Shown here piece after piece: positions 1-5,952 of a stretch of 16,513 nucleotides of DNA. Within the stretch, counting starts at the first letter, position 1; each line of letters starts with the position of its first letter. This stretch comes from Moraxellaceae bacterium (GTDB taxonomy: Bacteria; Pseudomonadota; Gammaproteobacteria; Pseudomonadales; Moraxellaceae), in contig JACMMY010000257.1 in assembly GCA_014378805.1 (NCBI GenBank), forward strand, positions 1 to 16,513, written 5' to 3'. The position numbers were made by a program, and so were the translations under genes. The notes below the pieces were generated by a model, which did no database searches, was not told the DNA's origin, and saw only the letters and a program-made list of their open reading frames with translations.

Positions 1-172
1 CGATGTCATATACGACCTGTTCCAGCTTGCTCGCAGTACGTCCGACTACATACACTTGAAGTCCAGCTTGTGCCGCTCGGCGACAAACTGCGCCGCCTAT
101 GCCTTGGGTTGCGCCGACACCAATGATCACGGCGCAGTGCGTGGCTGTGGATTCGTTCATGAGCGCGCTCAT
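1..172 (-). CDS. Short-chain dehydrogenase/reductase, N-terminal part (runs off the left edge)
   Basis: Only the first 57 codons are in the window. The protein begins MSALMNESTATHCAVIIGVG and carries the SDR nucleotide-binding pattern G-x-G-A-T-x-G-I-G, followed by a second strand ending in a V-V-G-R motif; an Arg there usually favours NADPH in this superfamily. This is the Rossmann-fold start of an NAD(P)-dependent oxidoreductase, acting in the cytoplasm. The ATG at 172-170 overlaps the TGA of the upstream glutathione S-transferase gene (ATGA), which argues for translational coupling in one operon. A second in-frame ATG at 160 is possible. Substrate and full length cannot be judged from this fragment. 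Confidence 0.8.
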   Translation of the reverse strand, partial: MSALMNESTATHCAVIIGVGATQGIGGAVCRRAAQAGLQVYVVGRTASKLEQVVYDI

Positions 173-851
173 AGTTTGTTCAGCCAAGCTGCGATATGAG
201 GACGACCAAGGATTTCTGAGCGCATGCGTTGACTGGTTCGCACGACTTCACCAAGCTGAGCACCAACGGCCATGTCGGCAATCGTGACTTGATCACCGAC
301 CAGCCAGCCTGTCGCACCAAGGACTAATTCGATACGATCGAGGTGACGCAGGAATTCAGCTTCGACATCCGCTTTTGTCATGCGTCCAGTTCCTTGCATC
401 AAAACTTGCATATACAGGGCAGCTTTCAGCAGGGGTTTGATCACGACGCGTTCATAGGCTGGATGACCTGCACTGCTGACTGCAACGGCTGCATCTAACG
501 CATCTGGATCGTTGACGCGAAAGTAGACTTCGTAGAAATAAAGCAGTTCATCCGACCAATCTTCCCATAGTTCGACTTGTGCTTTAAGCAACGGATTGGT
601 TGGATAAAGACGAGGTAGGTCTGGATAGGCTTCGTCCAGATAGCGGACGATTTTGGTGCTGTCTTGAATACGCTGCCCATCTATATCGAGTATAGGTACT
701 TTTCCCGCTTTGCTCAGGCCTTGTACTTTACTCGCAAGAACGCCGTTGTAGTCGACAGTGGTAAAAGCGATCCCTTTATGACGGAGGGCTTTGGAAACTT
801 TTTGGCAAATGGAGAGATGGCCCATTGGTGCGAGATGACGGGGTTGGACAT
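169..851 (-). pseudogene. Glutathione S-transferase family protein, frameshifted near its N-terminus
   Basis: The continuous ORF (825-169, 218 aa) has the GST thioredoxin-fold features G-K-V-P-I-L-D followed by Q-D-S-T (the glutathione gamma-glutamyl site), then a helical C-terminal domain. The ATG at 825 has no good ribosome site and removes the first beta strand. The ATG at 851, in another frame, has AGGA about 8 nt upstream and encodes MSNPVISHQWAISPF. That runs into C-Q-K-V-S-K-A-L of the main frame if one T is added to the ATTTGCC run (forward strand 807-810). Restored length would be 227 aa, normal for the family. So a 1-nt deletion most likely broke this gene; a sequencing error is the main alternative. 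A truncated product starting at 825 would lack the S-P-F-C active-site segment in its proper context. It lies 50 bp after a PF10118 gene and overlaps the SDR gene by 4 bp. Confidence 0.75.
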
Positions 852-901
852 GGTTTTATCCTGATGATTGGGTTTAAATGTGGAATAGATTGCTTGCAAT
901 A

Positions 902-1795
902 TTAACTAAATTTATATCGACTTTGTTTTTGTTCAAGTCGCGGTAGCCATTTTGCAAGAAGCTGTGTGTGATCAATTTGTTTTGGATGAAAACTCTGCGA
1001 GTAAAAGGCCAGATATTCTGGAAAAATGGAGAGCATCATGTATAGAATCTGTCCCAGATCACGGGTATTTTTCAGCAGATTTTTGACATTGCCCAAGCTG
1101 TTTTTACGATCTTGCCAGAGTAGGTGCGCTGTCACAGTCGCGTTGCTTACTAGAAAGCCAAAGGAAATTGTTCGCATACTGCGTCGTCGCTGTGCAAGGT
1201 TATTAAACACCTGTTGATAGACATCGAAGGCGACACTTTTATGTTCGAGTTCTTCGATGGTATGCCACATCCACAGGTTTTGCATATTGGGGTCGAAGCG
1301 ATTCATCATGTGTGGATGCTTGAGCATGTAGCCGGCAATCATTGCCGTAAAATGCTCCAATGCGACTGTCGCTGCCAACTGACGCCGATGCGACAGGGTA
1401 CGCAAGCGGATAAATTCAGCAGTCATGGCTTCTTGAAACGCATCAATGTTGTAGTCTGCCGATAGCACTTCGAGATTAAAGGCGGCATGTGATTGTGCGT
1501 GATACGATTCTTGACCGATAAAGGCGGAGATATCGGCTTGTAAAATAGGGTCATCAACCAAATGACGGACATTTCGCACTGATTCGACAAAGAAGCGCTC
1601 ACCCTCAGGGAAGGTCATCGATAAGGCCGTTAGCAAGTGTGAAAGCAGGGGAGAGGTGGCGTAGTGGCGCTTAATACCGCTCGCTTGAAAAAGACTTTTG
1701 CGGACATGGATGGTTTTAGATGTTAAGCGTGGTTTAGACGATGACTTCATGCCGTTATCATTGCTGGATGCTATATTCTGCGTTGCCTCATTCAT
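902..1795 (-). CDS. PF10118-type metal-dependent hydrolase family protein (paralogue 1)
   Basis: This is a 297-aa cytosolic protein of the family usually named 'metal-dependent hydrolase' (PF10118, COG3687), whose biochemical activity is poorly defined. Its conserved acid/histidine motifs are F-P-E-G-E near residue 65, G-Q-E-S-Y-H-A-Q-S-H near 95-103, L-E-H-F near 147 and W-H-T-I-E-E-L-E-H-K near 177-186, then V-A-F-D-V-Y. The order E, ExxH, E, ExxH resembles a ferritin-like di-iron site (my inference). No signal peptide is visible. The start was set at ATG 1795 because GAGGA lies 6 nt upstream; a GTG one codon earlier is also in frame. It is the third and only apparently fully sound PF10118 copy in this operon, 52 bp after the thioesterase gene. 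Confidence 0.8.
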   Translation of the reverse strand: MNEATQNIASSNDNGMKSSSKPRLTSKTIHVRKSLFQASGIKRHYATSPLLSHLLTALSMTFPEGERFFVESVRNVRHLVDDPILQADISAFIGQESYHAQSHAAFNLEVLSADYNIDAFQEAMTAEFIRLRTLSHRRQLAATVALEHFTAMIAGYMLKHPHMMNRFDPNMQNLWMWHTIEELEHKSVAFDVYQQVFNNLAQRRRSMRTISFGFLVSNATVTAHLLWQDRKNSLGNVKNLLKNTRDLGQILYMMLSIFPEYLAFYSQSFHPKQIDHTQLLAKWLPRLEQKQSRYKFS

Positions 1796-1847
1796 CACCT
1801 GTCCTCTTGAAAGTTTCGTATAAGGTTTAACTGTCTCGAATAATTTT

Positions 1848-2279
1848 TTATCTCATAATCATGCACGTCGCGTTGCCGTAGGCATACAGTTTGCCGTTTT
1901 CGTCGTGGATATAACCTTCAGAGATGACCAGATTTCGGCTAATATTAATCACTTTGCCCGTCGCGATCAGTTGCTTTTTAAATGGAATCGGACGGCACAT
2001 TTTGACATTTAAGTCGGTCGTACCATAGCTTTCGCCAGCACCAAGAATCGTATGTGTGGCGCAACCCGTAATTGAGTCGATCACCGTGGCGGCAAAACCA
2101 CCGTGTACACCACCGAGCGGGTTGGTATGGCGTTCATCGGCGGTGACTAAAAACACCACTTTTCCTTCTTCAACTTCTGAGGCGATCATCGGCATGGTCT
2201 GGGCAATGAGCGGCATCGGAATGAGCCCTTTGGATAACGCCTGCATGAGTTCTAGGCCAGTCATTGTGTTGAGATTCAT
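1848..2279 (-). CDS. PaaI-family acyl-CoA thioesterase (hotdog fold)
   Basis: The 143-aa product has the hotdog thioesterase signature H-T-N-P-L-G-G-V-H-G-G (residues 51-61) followed by A-T-V-I-D-S, where the Asp (about 68) is the usual catalytic position. A T-T-D-L-N-V-K strand and R-P-I-P follow, as in PaaI/YbgC-like 4HBT proteins. Members hydrolyse acyl-CoA or aryl-CoA thioesters in the cytoplasm; the substrate here is unknown. ATG 2279 has AAGG about 9 nt upstream. It lies in the same direction as the PF10118 genes on both sides, 116 bp after paralogue 2 and 52 bp before paralogue 1. This suggests that a CoA thioester forms or is released in the pathway. Confidence 0.85.
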   Translation of the reverse strand: MNLNTMTGLELMQALSKGLIPMPLIAQTMPMIASEVEEGKVVFLVTADERHTNPLGGVHGGFAATVIDSITGCATHTILGAGESYGTTDLNVKMCRPIPFKKQLIATGKVINISRNLVISEGYIHDENGKLYAYGNATCMIMR

Positions 2280-2351
2280 CGTATTACTACCTTAAGCAAA
2301 TAAAAATGTAGATTGATTTGAATGTCATTTACTGATTTAAAAAGAGTATTA

Positions 2352-2370
2352 CACCTACACAGCGTAGATG
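2352..2370 (-). other. Small hairpin between the PF10118 paralogue 2 and thioesterase genes
   Basis: The 116-bp gap holds CACCTAC and GTAGATG separated by 5 bases, a 7-bp stem with one G-T pair. On the minus strand it is followed, a few bases later, by a T-rich stretch. It could be a weak terminator or an mRNA processing site that lowers downstream expression. No clear promoter was seen in this gap. Confidence 0.3.
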
Positions 2371-2395
2371 GAGTGACATTAGAATTACTGATCGA

Positions 2396-3313
2396 TTAAT
2401 GCACTGATTGACCTTGCGGAAATTGAGGAGTGAGTAAACCCTCTAAGCCAAACAAGTCTTCACGCCATTTGGCTAAGAGTGCATCTGTATTGTGCTGATT
2501 GGGGTGAAAGTTAGGTCTAAAATAGTCAAGTAGCATCGGGAACATGGGTAGAAATTTTCCCTTTCTCCCAAAGAGAAAATTAAAGCCAGATACATAATCT
2601 CGTAGGTTAAAAGGACGCGGATCTTCTGCCAATAAACGTGCCTGAAAGATTGCCGATGTACCGAGAAAGCCAATAACGCCATACACCATCATCAGTACTC
2701 GCGTGCGATAGCTGCCGCCGATTGTCTGATAAACATCATAAGCGACAGCTTTGTATTTTGTTTCTTCGAGCGAATGCCATAAAAACAAATGGCGCACCTC
2801 AGGTGACATGCTTTCTAAGATAGATTCGTCGCTCAGCAGGAGTTCGGTGAGCACTGCGGTCAGATGTTCAACACCTGCGGTAAAAGCCAGACGTGCTTTA
2901 GGTGAAAATAATTTCCAGGTAAATTTCATTGAATCGCCATGAATTCGTTCAAGTTTCTTCAATGAAAAACCATGCTGTTCAGCAGCGGTATCGAATGCTA
3001 AGTGAGCCTGAGAATGTAAGGCTTCTTGTCCGATAAAACCAGCAATCTCTGCTTTTAATTTAGGGTCGCTAATTCGATCACGGAATTGTTTAACCGATTT
3101 GACAAAGAGTAGTTCACCTTCGGGAAAGGTAGCGGACATCGCTAAGATGAAAGTTGATTTAAAAGCGCTGTTGGCAAAGAAATAATGTGGGACGGTATCT
3201 TTGGAAAAATCAAATTTGACTCGGCGTGGAGGGATACCAACGCTGGCGCCCACAGGCTGTTTGCTGACTGGGTATTGAGCGATGCTGCTAGACGTGGTGG
3301 ATGTCTTGTTCAT
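2396..3313 (-). CDS. PF10118-type metal-dependent hydrolase family protein (paralogue 2), altered last metal motif
   Basis: This is a 305-aa relative of the proteins at 902-1795 and 4227-5166. It shares F-P-E-G-E-L-L-F (near residue 65), I-G-Q-E-A-L-H-S-Q-A-H (95-104) and V-E-H-L-T (148). In the last motif it reads W-H-S-L-E-E-T-K-Y-K where its siblings have E-E-L-E-H-K or E-E-V-E-H-R, so an acidic residue and the histidine of the fourth motif are replaced by Lys and Tyr. The metal site may therefore be altered or lost. The start was placed at ATG 3313 because AGGAAG lies 8 nt upstream; an in-frame ATG at 3352 overlaps the stop of the broken hydrolase (ATGA) and would add 13 residues. The reading frame is otherwise uninterrupted. 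Confidence 0.78.
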   Translation of the reverse strand: MNKTSTTSSSIAQYPVSKQPVGASVGIPPRRVKFDFSKDTVPHYFFANSAFKSTFILAMSATFPEGELLFVKSVKQFRDRISDPKLKAEIAGFIGQEALHSQAHLAFDTAAEQHGFSLKKLERIHGDSMKFTWKLFSPKARLAFTAGVEHLTAVLTELLLSDESILESMSPEVRHLFLWHSLEETKYKAVAYDVYQTIGGSYRTRVLMMVYGVIGFLGTSAIFQARLLAEDPRPFNLRDYVSGFNFLFGRKGKFLPMFPMLLDYFRPNFHPNQHNTDALLAKWREDLFGLEGLLTPQFPQGQSVH

Positions 3314-3348
3314 TTGATTACTTCCTACATAATGGATGGGGATGTTCG

Positions 3349-4167
3349 TCATTCATCTTGCTGCAACACGAATAATGCGGCTTGTTCAGCGACCTGTTGC
3401 GGTTGACTGAGTAACCACCAATGTCCTGCGACCACTTCGTTACGTTGAGTATTGATTGCCCATTCTTCTATGTCGTCAAACATGATCGGCGGGACAAAGG
3501 AGTCTTGAGTCTTGAGTCATGATCAGCAGTTGCACGGGTAAATTTGTAGTACGTGTTGTCGGGTTGAATAAGGGTTTTAGCAGATTGGCACGGTAAAGCC
3601 CGAGACCATATTGCGCATCTTGCATCAATTGCGGATTAATGTTGATTGGCGTCCCTTCGAGTTTAGCGACGAGGTGTGGCCATAGTCGTCCAAGTCCTAA
3701 ACGCCATGTGAGTTCTGGTAAGACAGGCGTTTGAATCATCAGCATGTACGAGGAACCCAGTGTACGGTGCACGAATTGAGTGAGTCCTTTGACGCTGGGT
3801 TTGACCAAACGGCGTTGGAACCAATGCCCCACGTGATCCAGACGTGGCGCCGCCGTTGAATAGGAGGCGATACGACCTTGCAAATGATTACCCACTACCG
3901 CTTCCCACGCTTGCAGTGCTCCCCCAGTCATAAGCGACTAGGTGAACACGGCGATCTGGGCTGACCGCTGCCGCGCACGTCGTAGGCGACAACATGGAAT
4001 TGATCGGCCAGATGCTCGGCAAAAGCAGCCCAAATGTTGCCAGAATCGGGATAACCGTGGATACAGATGAGGGTTTTGCGATCATCGTTTGCATCTTTGG
4101 GCATGCCCCACTGGTAAAGCGCGAGTTGGGCATCACCCGCATGAACGATTTGAAATGGATTCATCAT
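3349..4167 (-). pseudogene. Alpha/beta hydrolase (epoxide hydrolase-like), broken by three lesions
   Basis: Pieces in three frames add up to one alpha/beta hydrolase. The N-terminal piece from ATG 4167 (AGGT upstream) carries the oxyanion motif H-G-Y-P-D-S-G-N and V-A-Y-D-V-R-G. A second frame has H-L-V-A-Y-D-W-G-S, the nucleophile elbow with Asp as in epoxide hydrolases and haloalkane dehalogenases. A third runs from L-Q-A-W-E-A-V to I-M-T-Q-D-S. After another shift, G-H-W-W holds the likely catalytic His, ending with TGA at 3351-3349. The lesions are a deletion at about 3961-3966 (only about 14 residues separate R-G-S-G and Y-D-W-G, against about 40 normally), one extra base near 3917, and a 7-bp tandem duplication at 3504-3517. 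It sits 59 bp after the first PF10118 gene. A functional product is very unlikely. Confidence 0.85.
3504..3517. repeat. 7-bp tandem duplication that shifts the hydrolase frame
   Basis: CTTGAGT occurs twice in a row on the plus strand (ACTCAAG twice on the coding strand). Removing one copy turns the coding sequence into ATG ACT CAA GAC TCC TTT GTC and restores the frame into the C-terminal part with G-H-W-W. This is typical of slipped-strand mispairing. Confidence 0.8.
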
Positions 4168-4226
4168 ACTTGACCTATTCGTTTGTGCTTATTAAGGCGA
4201 ATATAGCGCTAGAGCTTTATAGGCGT

Positions 4227-5166
4227 TTAATCACTTAGAGCATTGGCGATGACGCCCTGAGAGGCATTGATATACGCCAAAGCTTGTGCAGTACTGCCTT
4301 CAGCCAAAGGATGATAATTCGGCGAGAAAAATGTGTGCGGTTTACGAATAAACCAGCCAAGACTCATCCCATTTTTGAGTTTGGCGGTGCGCTGCCATGC
4401 GCGCCAGAAGCCGACTTTAAAGAGATTCTTGATCTCGTCGGGTGCATCACCGTCAGCTTGTGCCAATTGAGCAGTGCCTGCCGCCATCAGATAAGTAAAA
4501 ATGGGCGCGACTAAAAGCATACTCAGCGCGCATAGAATAGGTGCCGCCCAAATGGCGATAAAGATCATAGGCGACGGTGCGATGCTCAACTTCCTCGGCG
4601 CTATGCCAAGTAAACAAATCAGCGACTTCGTGGTCGGCACCATTGGCAAACCAGTTGCAGTCGTTCAATGCATAATGACCAAAGCCGCAGGTATAGTGCT
4701 CTGCTGCCGCAACGATGCCAACGCGGAAGATGAGCCATTGGCGTTGCAGGGATTTGGGGATTTTGTAACCAAAGGGGTCATTGTTTAGTAGTTTTTCAAA
4801 CACCCATAACTCGCGCTTGTAGTTGCTCGCGATATCGACCCCATAGCGGCTAAGGTATTCATCGATAGAGTCGCGGTGTGCTTTGGCGTGAATGATTTCT
4901 TGCTTAATAAACACATCAACATTATGCCGTAAAGCCTCATCGGTAATGAAGGGCATTGCCTGCTTAAAGACGCGACAAAAGAAAAACTCACCACGGACTA
5001 AGGTAAAACTAAAGTGATTAATATAATGGCTGCCAAATGCATCATTAGGAATCCATTTAAGTGGCGCGTTTGACCAGTCGAATTTTACCTGACGTGGAAT
5101 GAGCTGAGTATCTGCCAGTGTCGCGGATTGGCATGCAGTATCTCTAGCAGTTGATGCGATATTCAT
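4227..5166 (-). pseudogene. PF10118-type metal-dependent hydrolase (paralogue 3), frameshifted in the middle
   Basis: The first frame (ATG 5166) gives about 213 family residues: R-G-E-F-F-F (near 58), K-Q-E-I-I-H-A-K-A-H (88-97), A-E-H-Y-T (155) and W-H-S-A-E-E-V-E-H-R-T-V-A-Y-D (187-201). It then turns into unrelated sequence after Y-S-M-R. The next frame continues the homologous C-terminus from A-L-S-M-L-L-V-A-P-I-F to the stop at 4227, about 100 residues. Adding one GC pair to the CGCGC run at 4525-4532 joins the two into 313 aa, a length close to the siblings. So the gene probably lost one GC repeat unit. All predicted metal ligands lie before the shift, so a truncated protein with its motifs is conceivable but lacks about a third of the fold. 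It is the promoter-proximal gene of the operon. Confidence 0.8.
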
Positions 5167-5241
5167 ACTTGTTCATCCAGCAAGACGAGTAGGCAATCTT
5201 TATTAAGGCGATATTTGACAGGTGTTATTGTCATGTTTTAA

Positions 5242-5270
5242 ATATTAAGTTCTAAAAAGGAACTCGTCAA
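5242..5270 (-). promoter_or_regulatory. Sigma-70 promoter of the PF10118/hydrolase operon
   Basis: On the minus strand, TTGACG (5270-5265) and TAATAT (5247-5242) are separated by exactly 17 bases, a near-consensus sigma-70 promoter. Transcription should start near 5235, leaving a leader of about 70 nt before ATG 5166. The spacer contains the dyad AGTTC-N7-GAACT (5248-5264), which could be a regulator site placed to block or reshape the promoter. It is the only good promoter I see for the seven minus-strand genes to its left. Confidence 0.6.
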
Positions 5271-5290
5271 TATAAAAATGAATTTAAATT

Positions 5291-5300
5291 AGTGTACACT
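5291..5300. promoter_or_regulatory. Palindrome AGTGTACACT, candidate HxlR operator
   Basis: This is a perfect 10-bp palindrome in the divergent gap, 38 bp before the HxlR-type gene and about 21 bp upstream of the operon -35 box. A weak plus-strand -10 (TAAAAT, 5304-5309) follows it, so the palindrome would fall within the regulator's own promoter spacer. The position fits autoregulation and control of the divergent operon. Binding is inferred only. Confidence 0.4.
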
Positions 5301-5337
5301 TGCTAAAATAGCGTGAATACAAGACTTGGAGGTTGTC

Positions 5338-5820
5338 ATGAAGTGGCATGATGTAGGCGAGCAGCCCTGTTCAGTCGCCAGAACGCTGTCGATCGTTGGC
5401 GACCGCTGGACAATGCTGATCTTGCGCAATGCCTTTATGGGTGTGCGCCGCTTTGATGCGTTTCAAAGTGTTTTAGGGGTTACGCGGCATGTGCTGGCTG
5501 AGCGATTGAAGCGACTGACTGAGCATGAAATTTTAATCAAAGTGCCCTATCAAGATCGACAAGAACGTTTTGAATATCGATTGACGGAAAAGGGTCTCGA
5601 TTTGTATCCGTTGCTATTGTCTTTGGTCAAGTGGGGTGACAAATGGATGGATCTGCGCTTGGGTGCACCGCTTGAATATACGCACAAGACTTGTGGAAAA
5701 AAATTCACACCACTGATGGTCTGCTCAGAATGCGGCGAGCCGATTGATCCGCGTGCAGTAACACCGATGATCGGGCCGGGAATGGTGCAGTGGGCGGCAA
5801 AAATGCAGGCAGCTGTTTAA
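5338..5820 (+). CDS. HxlR-family winged-helix transcriptional regulator
   Basis: The 160-aa protein has the HxlR pattern: Cys11, then R-T-L-S-I-V-G-D-R-W-T-M-L-I-L-R (15-30), R-R-F-D-A-F-Q (37-43), and a winged helix with V-L-A-E-R-L-K-R-L-T (52-61) and a wing ending Y-R-L-T-E-K-G (80-86). Such proteins are DNA-binding dimers that often control a neighbouring divergent gene. The C-terminus adds H-x2-C-x9-C-x2-C (116-132), a zinc-knuckle-like arrangement. The start is ATG 5338, with GGAGG 5 nt upstream; an in-frame TTG at 5326 is less likely. It is transcribed away from the catabolic operon, which makes that operon its probable target. The inducer is unknown. Confidence 0.88.
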   Translation: MKWHDVGEQPCSVARTLSIVGDRWTMLILRNAFMGVRRFDAFQSVLGVTRHVLAERLKRLTEHEILIKVPYQDRQERFEYRLTEKGLDLYPLLLSLVKWGDKWMDLRLGAPLEYTHKTCGKKFTPLMVCSECGEPIDPRAVTPMIGPGMVQWAAKMQAAV

Positions 5821-5835
5821 GGTCATCGCGTTCAC

Positions 5836-5859
5836 TAAGAATCACATATCGGTGTCTTA
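5836..5859 (+). terminator. Weak terminator-like hairpin after the HxlR gene
   Basis: TAAGA pairs with TCTTA and an inner CAC pairs with GTG across a bulge, followed by TTTTTA. The U-tract on the plus strand suits transcription from the regulator gene ending at 5820. Confidence 0.35.
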
Positions 5860-5892
5860 TTTTTACAGTGCTTTCAAGGTAATTTGAATCTG

Positions 5893-5928
5893 CAGCGCAT
5901 TGGATTAATCCGTTTAATGCGCTGTTTT
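5893..5928 (+). terminator. Hairpin terminator between the convergent HxlR and acnA genes
   Basis: A perfect 9-bp inverted repeat, CAGCGCATT (5893-5901) and AATGCGCTG (5916-5924), is followed by TTTTAT on the plus strand. The loop itself contains the palindrome GGATTAATCC (5902-5911). It is best placed to stop plus-strand transcription from the regulator gene; the stem could also protect the acnA mRNA 3' end. Confidence 0.6.
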
Positions 5929-5952
5929 ATCAATGATTACGGCTTAATGAGA

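Noticed and set aside
169..825. Taking ATG 825 as the true GST start
   Set aside because: It has no ribosome site and cuts off the first strand and S-P-F segment, which is present in the neighbouring frame after a well-placed ATG at 851.
3888..3931. Programmed frameshifting in the alpha/beta hydrolase gene
   Set aside because: Three lesions of different type, including a large deletion through the fold, cannot be rescued by a recoding event.
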